NCBI RefSeq assembly: GCF_023516435.1
Contig: NZ_CP097332.1
Location: 62,001 to 126,000, forward strand
Reading direction: 5' to 3'
Source of the DNA: Jatrophihabitans telluris
GTDB taxonomy: Bacteria > Actinomycetota > Actinomycetes > Mycobacteriales > Jatrophihabitantaceae
Length of the DNA stretch: 64,000 bases
The notes under the pieces were generated by a model. That model was not told where the DNA came from and did not search any database. It saw nothing but the letters and a program-made list of their open reading frames with translations. The position numbers were made by a program, and so were the translations under genes. Of this stretch, positions 8,527 through 17,474 are shown one piece after another. Positions within the stretch are counted from its first letter, which is position 1. Each line of letters opens with the position of its first letter.

Positions 8527-9470
8527 TCACAGAGCAGAGCCGCATCGGGTGGATCGGTGCGGGGCGGATGGGCCATGCCATGGCGGCCAGGTTGCTCAAG
8601 CACGGCCGCGACGTGACGGTGTGGAACCGCACCCGCGCCAAGGCCGAGGACCTGATCGGACTCGGCGGGCACCTGGCCGACACCATCGCCGAACTGGCCG
8701 ATCGCGACATCGTCTTCACGATGGTCTCGGCCGACGCCGACCTCCTCGAGGTCATGCTCGGCGAGGGTGGGCTGCTCAAGCAGGAATCCATCCCGGCCGT
8801 CATCGTCGACTCGAGCACCGTCTCGGCAGCGACCTCGGACATCGTCCGCGAGGCGGTCACCGCGCGCGGCTCGGCGTTCCTGGTCTGCCCCGTGAGCGGT
8901 AACGCCAAGGTCGTCAAGGCCGGTCGCCTGTCGATTGCGGCGTCGGGCTCGGAGGAGATCTTCAGCCAGGTCGAACCGCTGCTGTCCGACATCGCGGCTT
9001 CGGTCACCTACGTCGGCGAAGGCGACCTGGCGCGGTTGGTCAAGATCGCCCACAACGTCTTCCTCGGCGTCGTGACCCAGTCGCTGGCCGAAATCACCGT
9101 GCTCGCCGAGCAGGGCGGGGTGAGCCGGGCGGCCTTCCTCGACTTCCTCAACCGTTCGGTGATGGGCTCGACCTTCAGCCGGTACAAGGCGCCGGCAATG
9201 GTCAATCTGGATCTGACTCCGACCTTCACGACGACCCTGCTGCGCAAGGATCTGGACCTCGGCCTGGCCGCGGCTCGCGCCCTCAACGTGACCATGCCCC
9301 TCACCGCGGCCACTCATGCCCTCGTGCAGGCGGCCATCGGGCGCGGACACGGCGATGCGGACTTCGCTGCACTGCTCGTGGAGCAGGCGCGCTCCTCCGG
9401 CGTCGAACTCAAGCCGGAGAACGTCGAGGTCGACGACGGTCTGGGCACCGCGCCCCAGGCTTCGGTGTGA
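8523..9470 (+). CDS. NAD(P)-dependent beta-hydroxyacid dehydrogenase (3-hydroxyisobutyrate dehydrogenase family)
   Basis: A 315-residue enzyme. The Rossmann motif GWIGAGRMG (residues 9-17), the substrate-binding loop CPVSGNAKVVKAGRL and the catalytic lysine motif KIAHN are all present, as in 3-hydroxyisobutyrate, tartronate-semialdehyde and related dehydrogenases. It should interconvert a 3-hydroxyacid and its semialdehyde or oxoacid in the cytosol. It overlaps both neighbours by four bases. With the aldehyde dehydrogenase two genes on, it could supply an alcohol-aldehyde-acid sequence. The usual DGGASG-like stretch is CPVSGN here, so substrate preference may differ. Confidence 0.88.
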   Translation: MITEQSRIGWIGAGRMGHAMAARLLKHGRDVTVWNRTRAKAEDLIGLGGHLADTIAELADRDIVFTMVSADADLLEVMLGEGGLLKQESIPAVIVDSSTVSAATSDIVREAVTARGSAFLVCPVSGNAKVVKAGRLSIAASGSEEIFSQVEPLLSDIAASVTYVGEGDLARLVKIAHNVFLGVVTQSLAEITVLAEQGGVSRAAFLDFLNRSVMGSTFSRYKAPAMVNLDLTPTFTTTLLRKDLDLGLAAARALNVTMPLTAATHALVQAAIGRGHGDADFAALLVEQARSSGVELKPENVEVDDGLGTAPQASV

Positions 9471-10720
9471 GTGCCACGCACGACGCTCGACCGCTGGCCG
9501 CCCCGGGCCACATGGGCGTCGACTACGAGATGCGCATCGATTTCGACCGGTTGCGGAGCTATCGCCTGCAGCGGGCGAAGGAATCGCTGTCGGCGAGTGG
9601 TTGCGGGGCCTTCCTGCTGTTCGACTTCTACAACATCCGCTACGTCACCCAGACCTGGATCGGCGGCGCGCTCGGCGACAAGATGACGCGCTACGCGCTG
9701 CTGACCGATCCCGGCGAACCGATGCTGTGGGACTTCGGCTCGGCGGCACGGCACCACCGGCTGTACTCGCCCTGGCTGGAGCCGGAGAACTGCCACGCCG
9801 GGATGCTCGGCCTGCGCGGGGCGATCGCGCCGAGCGCAGGGCTGATGGAGTCGGCCGTGCGGCAGATCAAGGGGCTGCTCACCGATGCGGGCGTCGCCGA
9901 CTCACCGGTCGGGGTCGATATCGTCGAGCCGGCCTTCCTGTTCGAGATGCAGCGCCAGGGGCTGACCGTCGTCGATGCCCAGCAGTTCATGCTCGACGCC
10001 CGGGTGATCAAGAACCAGGACGAGATCATCCTGCTCAACCAGGCCGCAGCGATGGTCGACGGCGTCTATCAGGACATCGTCGAGGCCCTGCGGCCCGGCA
10101 TTCGCGAGAACGAGATCGTCGCCCTGGCCAGCAAGCGCCTGTACGAGATGGGATCGGACCAGGTCGAGGCGATCAACGCGGTCAGTGGCGAACGCTGCAA
10201 CCCGCACCCGCACAACTTCTCCGACCGCCTGATCCGTCCTGGCGACCAGGCCTTCTTCGACATCATCCACTCCTACAACGGCTATCGGACCTGCTACTAC
10301 CGAACCTTCAGTGTCGGCAGCGCCACCGCCAGCCAACGGGATGCCTACACCAAGGCCCGCGAGTGGATGGACGTCGCTATCGCCGCGGTCAAACCGGGCG
10401 TCGGTACCGACGAGATCGCCGCGCTGTGGCCGGCGGCGACCGAGTTCGGTTTCGCCACGGAGATGGACGCCTTCGGTCTGCAGTTCGGGCACGGTCTCGG
10501 ACTCGGCCTGCACGAGCGGCCGATCATCTCCCGGCTCAACAGCATGACCGAGCCGATCGAACTCCAGGCCGGGATGGTGTTCGCCCTGGAGACGTACTGC
10601 CCCGCCAGCGACGGGTTCTCCGCCGCCCGGCTGGAGGAGGAGATCGTCGTGACGGAGTCCGGTCCCCGGCTGCTGACGCTCTTTCCGGCCCAGGACCTCA
10701 TCGTCACCAATCCGTTCTGA
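9467..10720 (+). CDS. Creatinase-fold M24-family hydrolase with an altered metal site
   Basis: A 417-residue protein from GTG 9467 (GTGA overlap). Residues ~20-165 form the creatinase/prolidase N-domain and ~180-410 the pita-bread catalytic domain. The five metal positions of M24 peptidases read D265, C276, H342 (FGHGLGLGLHERP), E375 (LETYCP) and E390 (EEEIVV): the second aspartate is a cysteine, with the normal 11-residue spacing to D265. Creatinase also lacks this aspartate and is not a metallopeptidase. I therefore read it as a C-N hydrolase on the imported compound, not a general Xaa-Pro peptidase. The reaction is inference. Confidence 0.85.
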   Translation: MSATHDARPLAAPGHMGVDYEMRIDFDRLRSYRLQRAKESLSASGCGAFLLFDFYNIRYVTQTWIGGALGDKMTRYALLTDPGEPMLWDFGSAARHHRLYSPWLEPENCHAGMLGLRGAIAPSAGLMESAVRQIKGLLTDAGVADSPVGVDIVEPAFLFEMQRQGLTVVDAQQFMLDARVIKNQDEIILLNQAAAMVDGVYQDIVEALRPGIRENEIVALASKRLYEMGSDQVEAINAVSGERCNPHPHNFSDRLIRPGDQAFFDIIHSYNGYRTCYYRTFSVGSATASQRDAYTKAREWMDVAIAAVKPGVGTDEIAALWPAATEFGFATEMDAFGLQFGHGLGLGLHERPIISRLNSMTEPIELQAGMVFALETYCPASDGFSAARLEEEIVVTESGPRLLTLFPAQDLIVTNPF

Positions 10721-10738
10721 CCAACCGAGGAAACTGAC

Positions 10739-12184
10739 ATGACCCTCTCGACCGAGCTTTCCACGGACCTGTTCATCGGTGGCAAGAGCGTGGCCGCCTC
10801 CGATGGCAGCCGCTTCGACGTCATCGATCCCGCGACCGGGCAGAGCATCGCCACGGTGGCCGACGCCTCCGTCGCGGATGCGATCGCCGCGGTCGACGCC
10901 GCCGACAACGCCGCACCGGGCTGGGCCGCGCTGGCTCCGCGCCAACGGGCCGAGATCCTGCGGCGCGCCTTCGAGCTCATGACCGAGCGGGCGGAGGAGT
11001 TCGCCCAGCTCATCACGCGCGAAAACGGCAAGGCCCTCCCCGACGCGCGCGGCGAGGTTGCCTACGCGGCCGAGTTCTTCCGGTGGTATTCGGAGGAGGC
11101 ATCGCGGATCACCGGCTCGGTGGCCACCGCCCCGAACGGCGCGAACCGGATTCTGGTCGTTCGGGAACCCGTGGGGATCTGCGTCCTGGTCACCCCGTGG
11201 AACTTCCCGGCGGCGATGGCCACTCGCAAGATCGGGCCCGCCCTGGCGGCTGGCTGCACCGTGGTCCTCAAACCGGCCAGCGACACCCCGCTGACCGCGC
11301 TGGCGATGGCCGCGCTCCTGGACGAGGCCGGCGTTCCGCCCGGCGTGGTCAACGTGATCCCCGGCCGTCGCTCGGGCGCGATCGTCTCGGCGATGTTGCA
11401 CGACCCACGGGTCCGCAAGTTGTCGTTCACCGGTTCCACCGAGGTGGGACGGCTGCTGCTGCGCGAGTCCGCCGATCACATCGTCAACACCTCGATGGAA
11501 CTGGGCGGCAACGCGCCGTTCCTGGTCTTCGCCGACGCGGATCTGGACGCGGCCCTCGACGGCGCCATGATCGCCAAGATGCGTAACGCGGGCGAGGCAT
11601 GCACGGCGGCGAACCGGATCTACGTCGAGGCGTCGGTCGCGCCGGAATTCAGTCGACGGCTGGCCGAGCGGATGGCGGCCCTGGTCCTCGGCCCTGGGCT
11701 GGAGGACGGCGTGCAGGTCGGCCCGCTGGTCAACCAGGACGCCGTCGACAAGGTGTCCCAGCTGGTGTCCGACGCGGTCGACAACGGAGCGCGGGTGCTG
11801 CTCGGCGGGCAGGTTCCCGAGCGCGCCGGCTTCTACTACGAGCCGACCGTGCTCGTTGACGTCGATCCCGAATCCGCCTTGCTGCGCGAGGAAATCTTCG
11901 GCCCGGTCGCGCCGATCGTCACCTTCCAGACCGAGGACGAGGCCGTCCGGCTGGCCAACGCCACCGAGTACGGACTCGTTTCCTACGTCTACACCGGGGA
12001 TCTGGCGCGCGGCCTGCGGGTCAGCGAGCGCTTGGAATCGGGCATGGTCGGGCTCAACCGCGGACTGGTCAGCGATCCGGCCGCACCGTTCGGCGGCGTC
12101 AAGCAGAGCGGGATCGGCCGTGAGGGTGGCCACGAGGGCGTGCTGGACTACACCGAATCCAAGTACATCGCGGTGGCGTGGTGA
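10739..12184 (+). CDS. NAD(P)-dependent aldehyde dehydrogenase (succinate-semialdehyde dehydrogenase-like)
   Basis: A 481-residue ALDH with GAGGAAACTGAC before ATG 10739. The nucleotide-binding FTGSTEVGR, the general base E254 in MELGGNAP and the nucleophile C288 in GEACTAAN are all in place. Sequence style is closest to succinate-semialdehyde and related straight-chain semialdehyde dehydrogenases. It presumably oxidises an aldehyde made by the preceding enzymes to the acid. It is separated from the M24 gene by 18 bases and overlaps the VOC gene. Confidence 0.93.
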   Translation: MTLSTELSTDLFIGGKSVAASDGSRFDVIDPATGQSIATVADASVADAIAAVDAADNAAPGWAALAPRQRAEILRRAFELMTERAEEFAQLITRENGKALPDARGEVAYAAEFFRWYSEEASRITGSVATAPNGANRILVVREPVGICVLVTPWNFPAAMATRKIGPALAAGCTVVLKPASDTPLTALAMAALLDEAGVPPGVVNVIPGRRSGAIVSAMLHDPRVRKLSFTGSTEVGRLLLRESADHIVNTSMELGGNAPFLVFADADLDAALDGAMIAKMRNAGEACTAANRIYVEASVAPEFSRRLAERMAALVLGPGLEDGVQVGPLVNQDAVDKVSQLVSDAVDNGARVLLGGQVPERAGFYYEPTVLVDVDPESALLREEIFGPVAPIVTFQTEDEAVRLANATEYGLVSYVYTGDLARGLRVSERLESGMVGLNRGLVSDPAAPFGGVKQSGIGREGGHEGVLDYTESKYIAVAW

Positions 12185-12756
12185 GCTCGGTGAGCACGCC
12201 GGAATCCGCGGCACCGGAAACCGAACCGCACCGGCGCCCGGGACTCCCCGGGATGACCGGTGTGGACCACATCGGTTTCACCGTCCCCGACCTCGACCAG
12301 GCCCGGCGGTTCCTCGTCGACGTCCTGGGCTGCGAATACCTCTACGCCCTTGGGCCCTACGTCCACGACGACGACTGGATGAGCGAGCACCTCGACGTCC
12401 ACCCGCGCGCCGTCATGCAGCAGTTGCACTTCTTCCGCTGTGGCGACCAGGCCGTCTTCGAGGTTTTCCAGTACTCGGCGCCCGACCAACGAACCGACCG
12501 CCCCCGCAACAGCGACGTCGGCGGCCATCACGTGGCGTTGTACGTCGAGGACATGGACGAGGCGGTGACCTATCTGACCGAGCGCGGCGTGACGGTGCTC
12601 GGGCAGCCGACCGCCAGCAGCGGTCCCAGCAGCGGCCAGCGCTGGGTGTACTTCCTGGCGCCGTGGGGCATGCAGTTCGAACTGGTGTCCTACCCGAACG
12701 GCAAGGCCTTTGATCCTCAAGCGACCGCGGGCGGTCCCCACCGGAGAAGCGCATGA
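12181..12756 (+). CDS. VOC-superfamily metalloenzyme (glyoxalase/epimerase/dioxygenase fold)
   Basis: About 191 residues from GTG 12181, which overlaps the ALDH stop as GTGA; GTG 12178 and 12190 are also possible. After a Pro/Glu-rich N-tail, the VOC fold begins at MTGVDHIGFTVPDLDQARRF. Candidate metal ligands are the His of VDHIGF, the His pair in GGHHVALYV and the Glu of FELVSYP. VOC enzymes do isomerisation, epimerisation, lyase or ring-cleavage chemistry. Its place between the ALDH and the 2-oxoacid dehydrogenase says it handles a pathway intermediate, but not which. Confidence 0.8.
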   Translation: MSSVSTPESAAPETEPHRRPGLPGMTGVDHIGFTVPDLDQARRFLVDVLGCEYLYALGPYVHDDDWMSEHLDVHPRAVMQQLHFFRCGDQAVFEVFQYSAPDQRTDRPRNSDVGGHHVALYVEDMDEAVTYLTERGVTVLGQPTASSGPSSGQRWVYFLAPWGMQFELVSYPNGKAFDPQATAGGPHRRSA

Positions 12757-14933
12757 CCGATTACAAGTCCCTCGACCCCGCCGCGACCTGGCAGGAGGTC
12801 AGCACCTCGGAAGCGGATTGGGATTCGGCTGCGCCCGAGCTGCTGAGCGCCATGTTCAGCCAGCTCGTCCTGATCCGCAGCTTCGAGGAGTTCGTCCTGG
12901 AACTGGCCGCCGAAGGCCTCGTGCACGGGCCGGCCCACTCCAGCATCGGCCAGGAGGGCGGGGCTGTCGGCTCCGTCCTCGCCCTGACCAGCGAGGACAC
13001 GGTCAACGGTTCGCATCGCGGGCATCATCAATTCCTGGCGAAAGTGCTCCAGCACATCGAACCGAAGGGGATCGACCCCACGGCGCCGTACTCGGACGAG
13101 ATCCGCGGGGTGCTGCTCACCAGTCTGGCCGAGATCTGCGGACTGGACCGCGGCTTCAGCCACGGACGCGGTGGATCGATGCACCTGCAGTGGAAACAGG
13201 CCGGTGCGATCGGCACGAACGCCATCGTCGGCGGTGGCGTCCCTCTGGCGGCGGGCTCGGCCTGGGCCCACCGGCAGGCAGGCACCGACGCGGTCGCCGT
13301 CACGTATTTCGGCGACGGCGCCATCAACATCGGCTCCACGCTGGAGACGTTCAACCTGGCCGCGGCGTGGAAGCTGCCGATCTGCTTCTTCGTCGAGAAC
13401 AACGGTTATGCGGTGTCCACCAGTGTGGCCGAGGCGACCGGTGAACCCCGCCTGTCGGGCCGAGGACCCGGGTTCGGCATTCGCAGCTTCTCCGTCGACG
13501 GGATGAATCCGCTGGCCGTCTACCTGACGATGGTCGAGGCGGTGGAGCACATGCGTGCCGGCCACGGCCCGACCCTGGTCGAGGCCCACGTCTACCGCTA
13601 CTTCCACCAGAACGGCGGCTTCGCCGGCAGCGCGTTCCGGTATCGCACGAAGGAGGAGGAGACGGCCTGGCGCGCCCGCGATCCGATCGAGCAGCTCGCA
13701 TTCCACCTGCAACGGCGCGAGATCCTCACCTCCGACGAGCTGAGTGACAGCAGGCACCGCGCGCAGCAGTTGATGGCCGACGTCGGTGGCGTACTGCTCG
13801 AAGCCGTGCCCGGCGGCAAGCCCGGCCAGCGCCGGATCGTCGCCACCGAGTGGCCGGATCCGGCCTTCGTCGACGTGGGTGTGCGCGGTGACCTGAGCGA
13901 GTTCGAGGACGCCTATATCAGCGACCGCGACAGCTTCACCGGCCAGCTCGCGGAGACCAAGTTCATCGACGCCGTCGCCACCGTGATGAACCGGCGCATG
14001 TCCACCGACCCCGGCATCGTCGTGATGGGCGAGGACGTTCATCACCTCAACGGCGGAACCAACGGAGCCACCCGAGGACTCAAGGAGGCCTACCCGGACC
14101 GCGTGCTGGGCACGCCGATCAGCGAGAACGCCTTCACCGGCCTCGGCGGCGGGATCGCGCTCGACGGCCGGTTCACGCCCGTCGTCGAGCTGATGTACGC
14201 CGACTTCATGTGGGTCGCGGCCGATCAGCTGTTCAATCAGATCGGCAAGGCACGGCACATGTACGGTGGGACCGGCGCGGTCCCGTTCGTGCTCCGCAGC
14301 AAGGTCGCGATGGGCACTGGGTACGGCTCCCAGCACTCGATCGACCCGGCCGGCATCTTCGCCACCGCACCGGGCTGGCGGATCGTCGCCCCGTCCACCC
14401 CGTTCGACTACGTCGGTCTGATGAACACCGCTCTGCGCTGCCAGGACCCCGTCGTCGTACTGGAACACGTCGACCTCTACAACTCCGTCGGCGAGGGACC
14501 CGTCGAGGACTTCGACTACTGCCTGCCGGTGGGGCGGGCCGCGGTTCGCCGGGAAGGTACGCAGGTCACGATCCTGAGCTACCTGGCCATGACCAACTAC
14601 GTCCTGGAGGCCGTCGCCGAGGTCGAATCGGTCGACGCCGAGGTGATCGACCTGCGCTGGCTGGACCGGGCGAGCCTGGACTGGGACACGATCGGCGCGA
14701 GCATCGCCAAGACCAACTGCGTCATCATCGCCGAGCAGGGCCCCCGCGGGACCTCCTACGGCGCCTGGCTGGCCGACGAGATCCAGCGGCGGTACTTCGA
14801 CTGGCTCGATCACCCGGTGCAGCGAGTAACCGGCGGTGAGGCCTCCCCGAGTATCAGCAAGGTGCTCGAACGCGCCGCGATCGCCCAGAGCGCTGAGGTC
14901 GTCGCGGCCCTGCGCGAGATCGAGGGACGCTGA
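12753..14933 (+). CDS. 2-oxoacid dehydrogenase E1, alpha and beta subunits fused
   Basis: A 726-residue thiamine-diphosphate enzyme. The alpha-like half (about 25-360) has the ThDP motif GDG...ENN (FGDGAINIGSTLETFNLAAAW to CFFVENN); the beta-like half (about 405-726) has GEDVHHLNGGTNGATRGL and EQGPRGTSYGAWLADEI. Many relatives are two separate proteins; a single-chain E1 is less common. It decarboxylates a 2-oxoacid and passes the acyl group to lipoyl-E2. Acetoin, pyruvate and branched-chain oxoacids are all possible substrates. It overlaps the VOC gene and is one base from the E2 gene. Confidence 0.9.
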   Translation: MTDYKSLDPAATWQEVSTSEADWDSAAPELLSAMFSQLVLIRSFEEFVLELAAEGLVHGPAHSSIGQEGGAVGSVLALTSEDTVNGSHRGHHQFLAKVLQHIEPKGIDPTAPYSDEIRGVLLTSLAEICGLDRGFSHGRGGSMHLQWKQAGAIGTNAIVGGGVPLAAGSAWAHRQAGTDAVAVTYFGDGAINIGSTLETFNLAAAWKLPICFFVENNGYAVSTSVAEATGEPRLSGRGPGFGIRSFSVDGMNPLAVYLTMVEAVEHMRAGHGPTLVEAHVYRYFHQNGGFAGSAFRYRTKEEETAWRARDPIEQLAFHLQRREILTSDELSDSRHRAQQLMADVGGVLLEAVPGGKPGQRRIVATEWPDPAFVDVGVRGDLSEFEDAYISDRDSFTGQLAETKFIDAVATVMNRRMSTDPGIVVMGEDVHHLNGGTNGATRGLKEAYPDRVLGTPISENAFTGLGGGIALDGRFTPVVELMYADFMWVAADQLFNQIGKARHMYGGTGAVPFVLRSKVAMGTGYGSQHSIDPAGIFATAPGWRIVAPSTPFDYVGLMNTALRCQDPVVVLEHVDLYNSVGEGPVEDFDYCLPVGRAAVRREGTQVTILSYLAMTNYVLEAVAEVESVDAEVIDLRWLDRASLDWDTIGASIAKTNCVIIAEQGPRGTSYGAWLADEIQRRYFDWLDHPVQRVTGGEASPSISKVLERAAIAQSAEVVAALREIEGR

Positions 14934-14934
14934 C

Positions 14935-16344
14935 ATGCCGGTACTGCTGCGGATGCCCGAGGTCGCCGCGAACACCACCGAAGCCGTGCTGCTGAGCTGG
15001 CCGATGGCCGAGAACGTGCCCTTCGCCTCCAGGGACACCATCGCCACCGTCGAGACGGCCAAGGCCGTGGTGGACGTCGAAGCCGAGTCGGCCGGGGTGA
15101 TTCTGCGGACCCTCGTGAGCGAGGGGACCGAGGTCGCGGTGGGCGATCCGATCGCGCTCATCGCTGCCACCGACGAGCAGGTCGCCGACGTGGACGCGGC
15201 GCTGCTGGCCTTGGGCTACGTCGCCGGCGGGTCATTGACCCCGGACATCGCCGATGCCCCCGACATTCCCGAGGCTGCCGACATTCCCGAGGCTGCCGAT
15301 GTTCCGGATGGTGGCGACGTCGCTGAGGCTGCCGATGTTCCGGATGGTGGCGACGTCGCTGAGGCTGCCGACGTCGCGCCGATGCCCGGCCAGAACCACA
15401 GCGAGAGCACGACCGCGAGGGTCTTCGCGAGCCCGCTCGCACGACGACTGGCACGCGAGGCCGACCTTCGCGTCGCCGACATCCAGGGCACCGGCCCCAA
15501 TCGCAGGATCGTGCGCCGCGACGTCGAACAAGCTTTGCAGCGAAGGGCGAAATCGGCGTCGGAGCCGACCCCGGTGACGGCCTCGCTACCCGACTCACCG
15601 CCCAACTCACTGCCGCCTGCGGGACCGATCTCAGGATCGGCAGCGGGATCGGCAGCGGGATCGGCCGAGTTCCAGGACAAGCCACACTCCCGGCTCCAGC
15701 GGTTGATCGCGGCCCGGTTGACCGAGAGCAAGCAGACCGTCCCGCATTTCTACCTTCGCGCCGCGGCGCGGGTGGACCGGCTGCTGGCGCTGCGGGCCGA
15801 GTTGAACGACAACGCCACGGTCCGGGTGTCGGTGAACGATCTGGTCGTCAAGGCCGTGGCGTGCGCGCACGCGCAGGTACCGGCCCTGAACGCCCAATGG
15901 ACCGACGAGGCCATGCGGTGGTTCGCCGCCTCCGACATCGCGGTGGCCATTGCGGCCCCGGCCGGGCTCGTCACGCCCGTCCTGCGCGATGTCGGCCGGC
16001 TGTCGATCACCGACGTGGCCCGGGGCACCAAGGACTTCGTCGCGCGCGCCGGCGACGGACAATTGCGCCAGGCCGAGCTCGAAGGCGGGAGCATCACCGT
16101 CACCAACCTGGGCATGTACGGCGTGCACGACTTCGACGCCATCATCAACCCGCCCCAAGCGGCGATCCTCGCGGTCGGCGCGGCAACGCAGGAACCCCTG
16201 GTACGTAAGGGAACCGTGCGGGTGGCGACGATGATGCACCTGACCCTGTCCGTCGACCATCGGGTCGCCGACGGGGCGGCGGCCGCGCAATGGTTGGCGG
16301 CGCTGGTCGAGGTGCTGGAGCGTCCGATCCGGATCCTGGCCTGA
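14935..16344 (+). CDS. 2-oxoacid dehydrogenase E2 acyltransferase (lipoyl protein)
   Basis: A 469-residue protein from ATG 14935. The lipoyl domain (1-75) has the lipoylation lysine K43 in VETAKAVVDV. An acidic Ala/Pro linker (~100-150) contains repeats of a PDGGDVAEAADV unit. A peripheral-subunit-binding domain follows (ASPLARRLAREADLRVADI, ~165-200), then the CoA-acyltransferase domain with catalytic H442 and D446 in DHRVADG. It is the acyl-CoA-forming core for the E1 upstream. No E3 gene follows, so lipoamide dehydrogenase must come from elsewhere. It is the last gene of the operon. Confidence 0.92.
   Translation: MPVLLRMPEVAANTTEAVLLSWPMAENVPFASRDTIATVETAKAVVDVEAESAGVILRTLVSEGTEVAVGDPIALIAATDEQVADVDAALLALGYVAGGSLTPDIADAPDIPEAADIPEAADVPDGGDVAEAADVPDGGDVAEAADVAPMPGQNHSESTTARVFASPLARRLAREADLRVADIQGTGPNRRIVRRDVEQALQRRAKSASEPTPVTASLPDSPPNSLPPAGPISGSAAGSAAGSAEFQDKPHSRLQRLIAARLTESKQTVPHFYLRAAARVDRLLALRAELNDNATVRVSVNDLVVKAVACAHAQVPALNAQWTDEAMRWFAASDIAVAIAAPAGLVTPVLRDVGRLSITDVARGTKDFVARAGDGQLRQAELEGGSITVTNLGMYGVHDFDAIINPPQAAILAVGAATQEPLVRKGTVRVATMMHLTLSVDHRVADGAAAAQWLAALVEVLERPIRILA
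15256..15385 (+). repeat. Tandem repeats encoding the E2 linker
   Basis: Two near-identical 36-bp units (GCTGCCGATGTTCCGGATGG...) follow two shorter GACATTCCCGAGGCTGCC units. They encode a flexible acidic Ala/Pro linker between the lipoyl and E3-binding domains, a segment that tolerates length change. Confidence 0.8.
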
Positions 16345-16369
16345 AGGTAAAAGCCGGTCCCGAGGCTGA

Positions 16370-17473
16370 CTACCCGTCGGTCCCGAGCGGCAGCACGAAC
16401 GTGGCGCTGGGGGCCTGGACCGTCAAGACGTCGCCCGCGCTCCCGGTTTCGTGCAGCCGGACGGCCACCACCGTGCCCGAGACCTCGTTGGCGATGTAGA
16501 GCCAGTCGGCGACCACGGCGATGTGCCGCGGCCACTGACCGTGGGCCGGCACGGCCCCGATCCGCTCCACCCGGTGCGCGCAAGACGCGTCGATACTCGC
16601 TGTTCCGTCCACCGCGAACAGCGTGATCTCGTCCGCACCGCGCTGCGAGGCGAACAGTCGCGACCCTTCCAGCACGAGGGTCGCCGCGAGGTTGCCGGAC
16701 GAGTTCGCGTCCGCAAGGCACGGGACGTGCTGGCTCACTTCCGGCCGCTGCGCCGACCAGTCGATGACCGCCAGCGAACTGTCGAGCTCGCCCAACACGT
16801 AAGCGGTCGATCCGTCCGGCGCGAACACGATCTGGCGCGGCCCGGAACCGCTCGGCAGCGAAACGGCCGCAAGGTCGGGTCCGAACCGTCCGGTCGACGG
16901 ATCGAACGGCACCCGCCGGACCACGTCGGCGCCGAGGTCGGCCACGGCCAGCTCGGAATGCCCCGGCCGCAGCGCGATCATGTGCGGGTGCGAGCTCTGC
17001 TGCCGCGCGGCCAGCGGCCCACTGCCGGTGAAACGCCGGACGTCCGTCGCAGGACCGAGCTCGCCGGACGGCGAAACCGGATGCACCGCGATCGTCGATC
17101 CCGAGTAGTTCGCGGTGAAAAGAAACTCCCCCGACGGGTCGAGCAACAGGTGGCACGGGTCCGCGCCCCCACTGGGCCGACTCGAGACCGGGACCAGTGA
17201 GACCGACGAGGCCGGCCCGTAGGCATCCAGCCGAAAGCTGTGCAGCACGCCCGGATCACCCTCCTCGACCGCGAAAACCACCTCGCCGTCGAGGGAAACC
17301 GCCAGCGCGCTGGGTGATACGGCCGCGCCCGCGAGGCCGGTGACGGTCAGCGTCGCCGCCGCGTGATCGTGTGTGAGGAGCAGCATCCCGACGCCGGTGC
17401 CGCGGGGTGGGGTGTAGCAGCCGATCAGCAACCGCAGCGGATCGGTCGGCTCGAAGGCGCTCACGGCCGTCAC
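16370..17473 (-). CDS. Seven-bladed beta-propeller lactonase (6-phosphogluconolactonase YbhE family)
   Basis: About 367 residues from GTG 17473, directly after the stop of the aldolase gene (one base apart), so the two are one operon. The sequence shows the lactonase family pattern, for example LLIGCYTPPRGTGVGM at the N-terminus, DPSGEFLFTANYSGSTIAVHPV, SSHPHMIALRPGHSELAVADLGAD and GQWPRHIAVVADWLYIANE, the last two being conserved blade motifs. The family hydrolyses sugar lactones. Together with the KDPG-aldolase-like gene it suggests a sugar-acid route converging on the LacI operon, though co-function is inference. Confidence 0.87.
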   Translation of the reverse strand: MTAVSAFEPTDPLRLLIGCYTPPRGTGVGMLLLTHDHAAATLTVTGLAGAAVSPSALAVSLDGEVVFAVEEGDPGVLHSFRLDAYGPASSVSLVPVSSRPSGGADPCHLLLDPSGEFLFTANYSGSTIAVHPVSPSGELGPATDVRRFTGSGPLAARQQSSHPHMIALRPGHSELAVADLGADVVRRVPFDPSTGRFGPDLAAVSLPSGSGPRQIVFAPDGSTAYVLGELDSSLAVIDWSAQRPEVSQHVPCLADANSSGNLAATLVLEGSRLFASQRGADEITLFAVDGTASIDASCAHRVERIGAVPAHGQWPRHIAVVADWLYIANEVSGTVVAVRLHETGSAGDVLTVQAPSATFVLPLGTDG

Positions 17474-17474
17474 C

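Noticed and set aside
9467-10720. DddP (DMSP lyase), also of the M24 fold
   Set aside because: DddP keeps its metal-binding aspartates, whereas this protein has Cys at one of them; the neighbouring genes do not suggest DMSP use.
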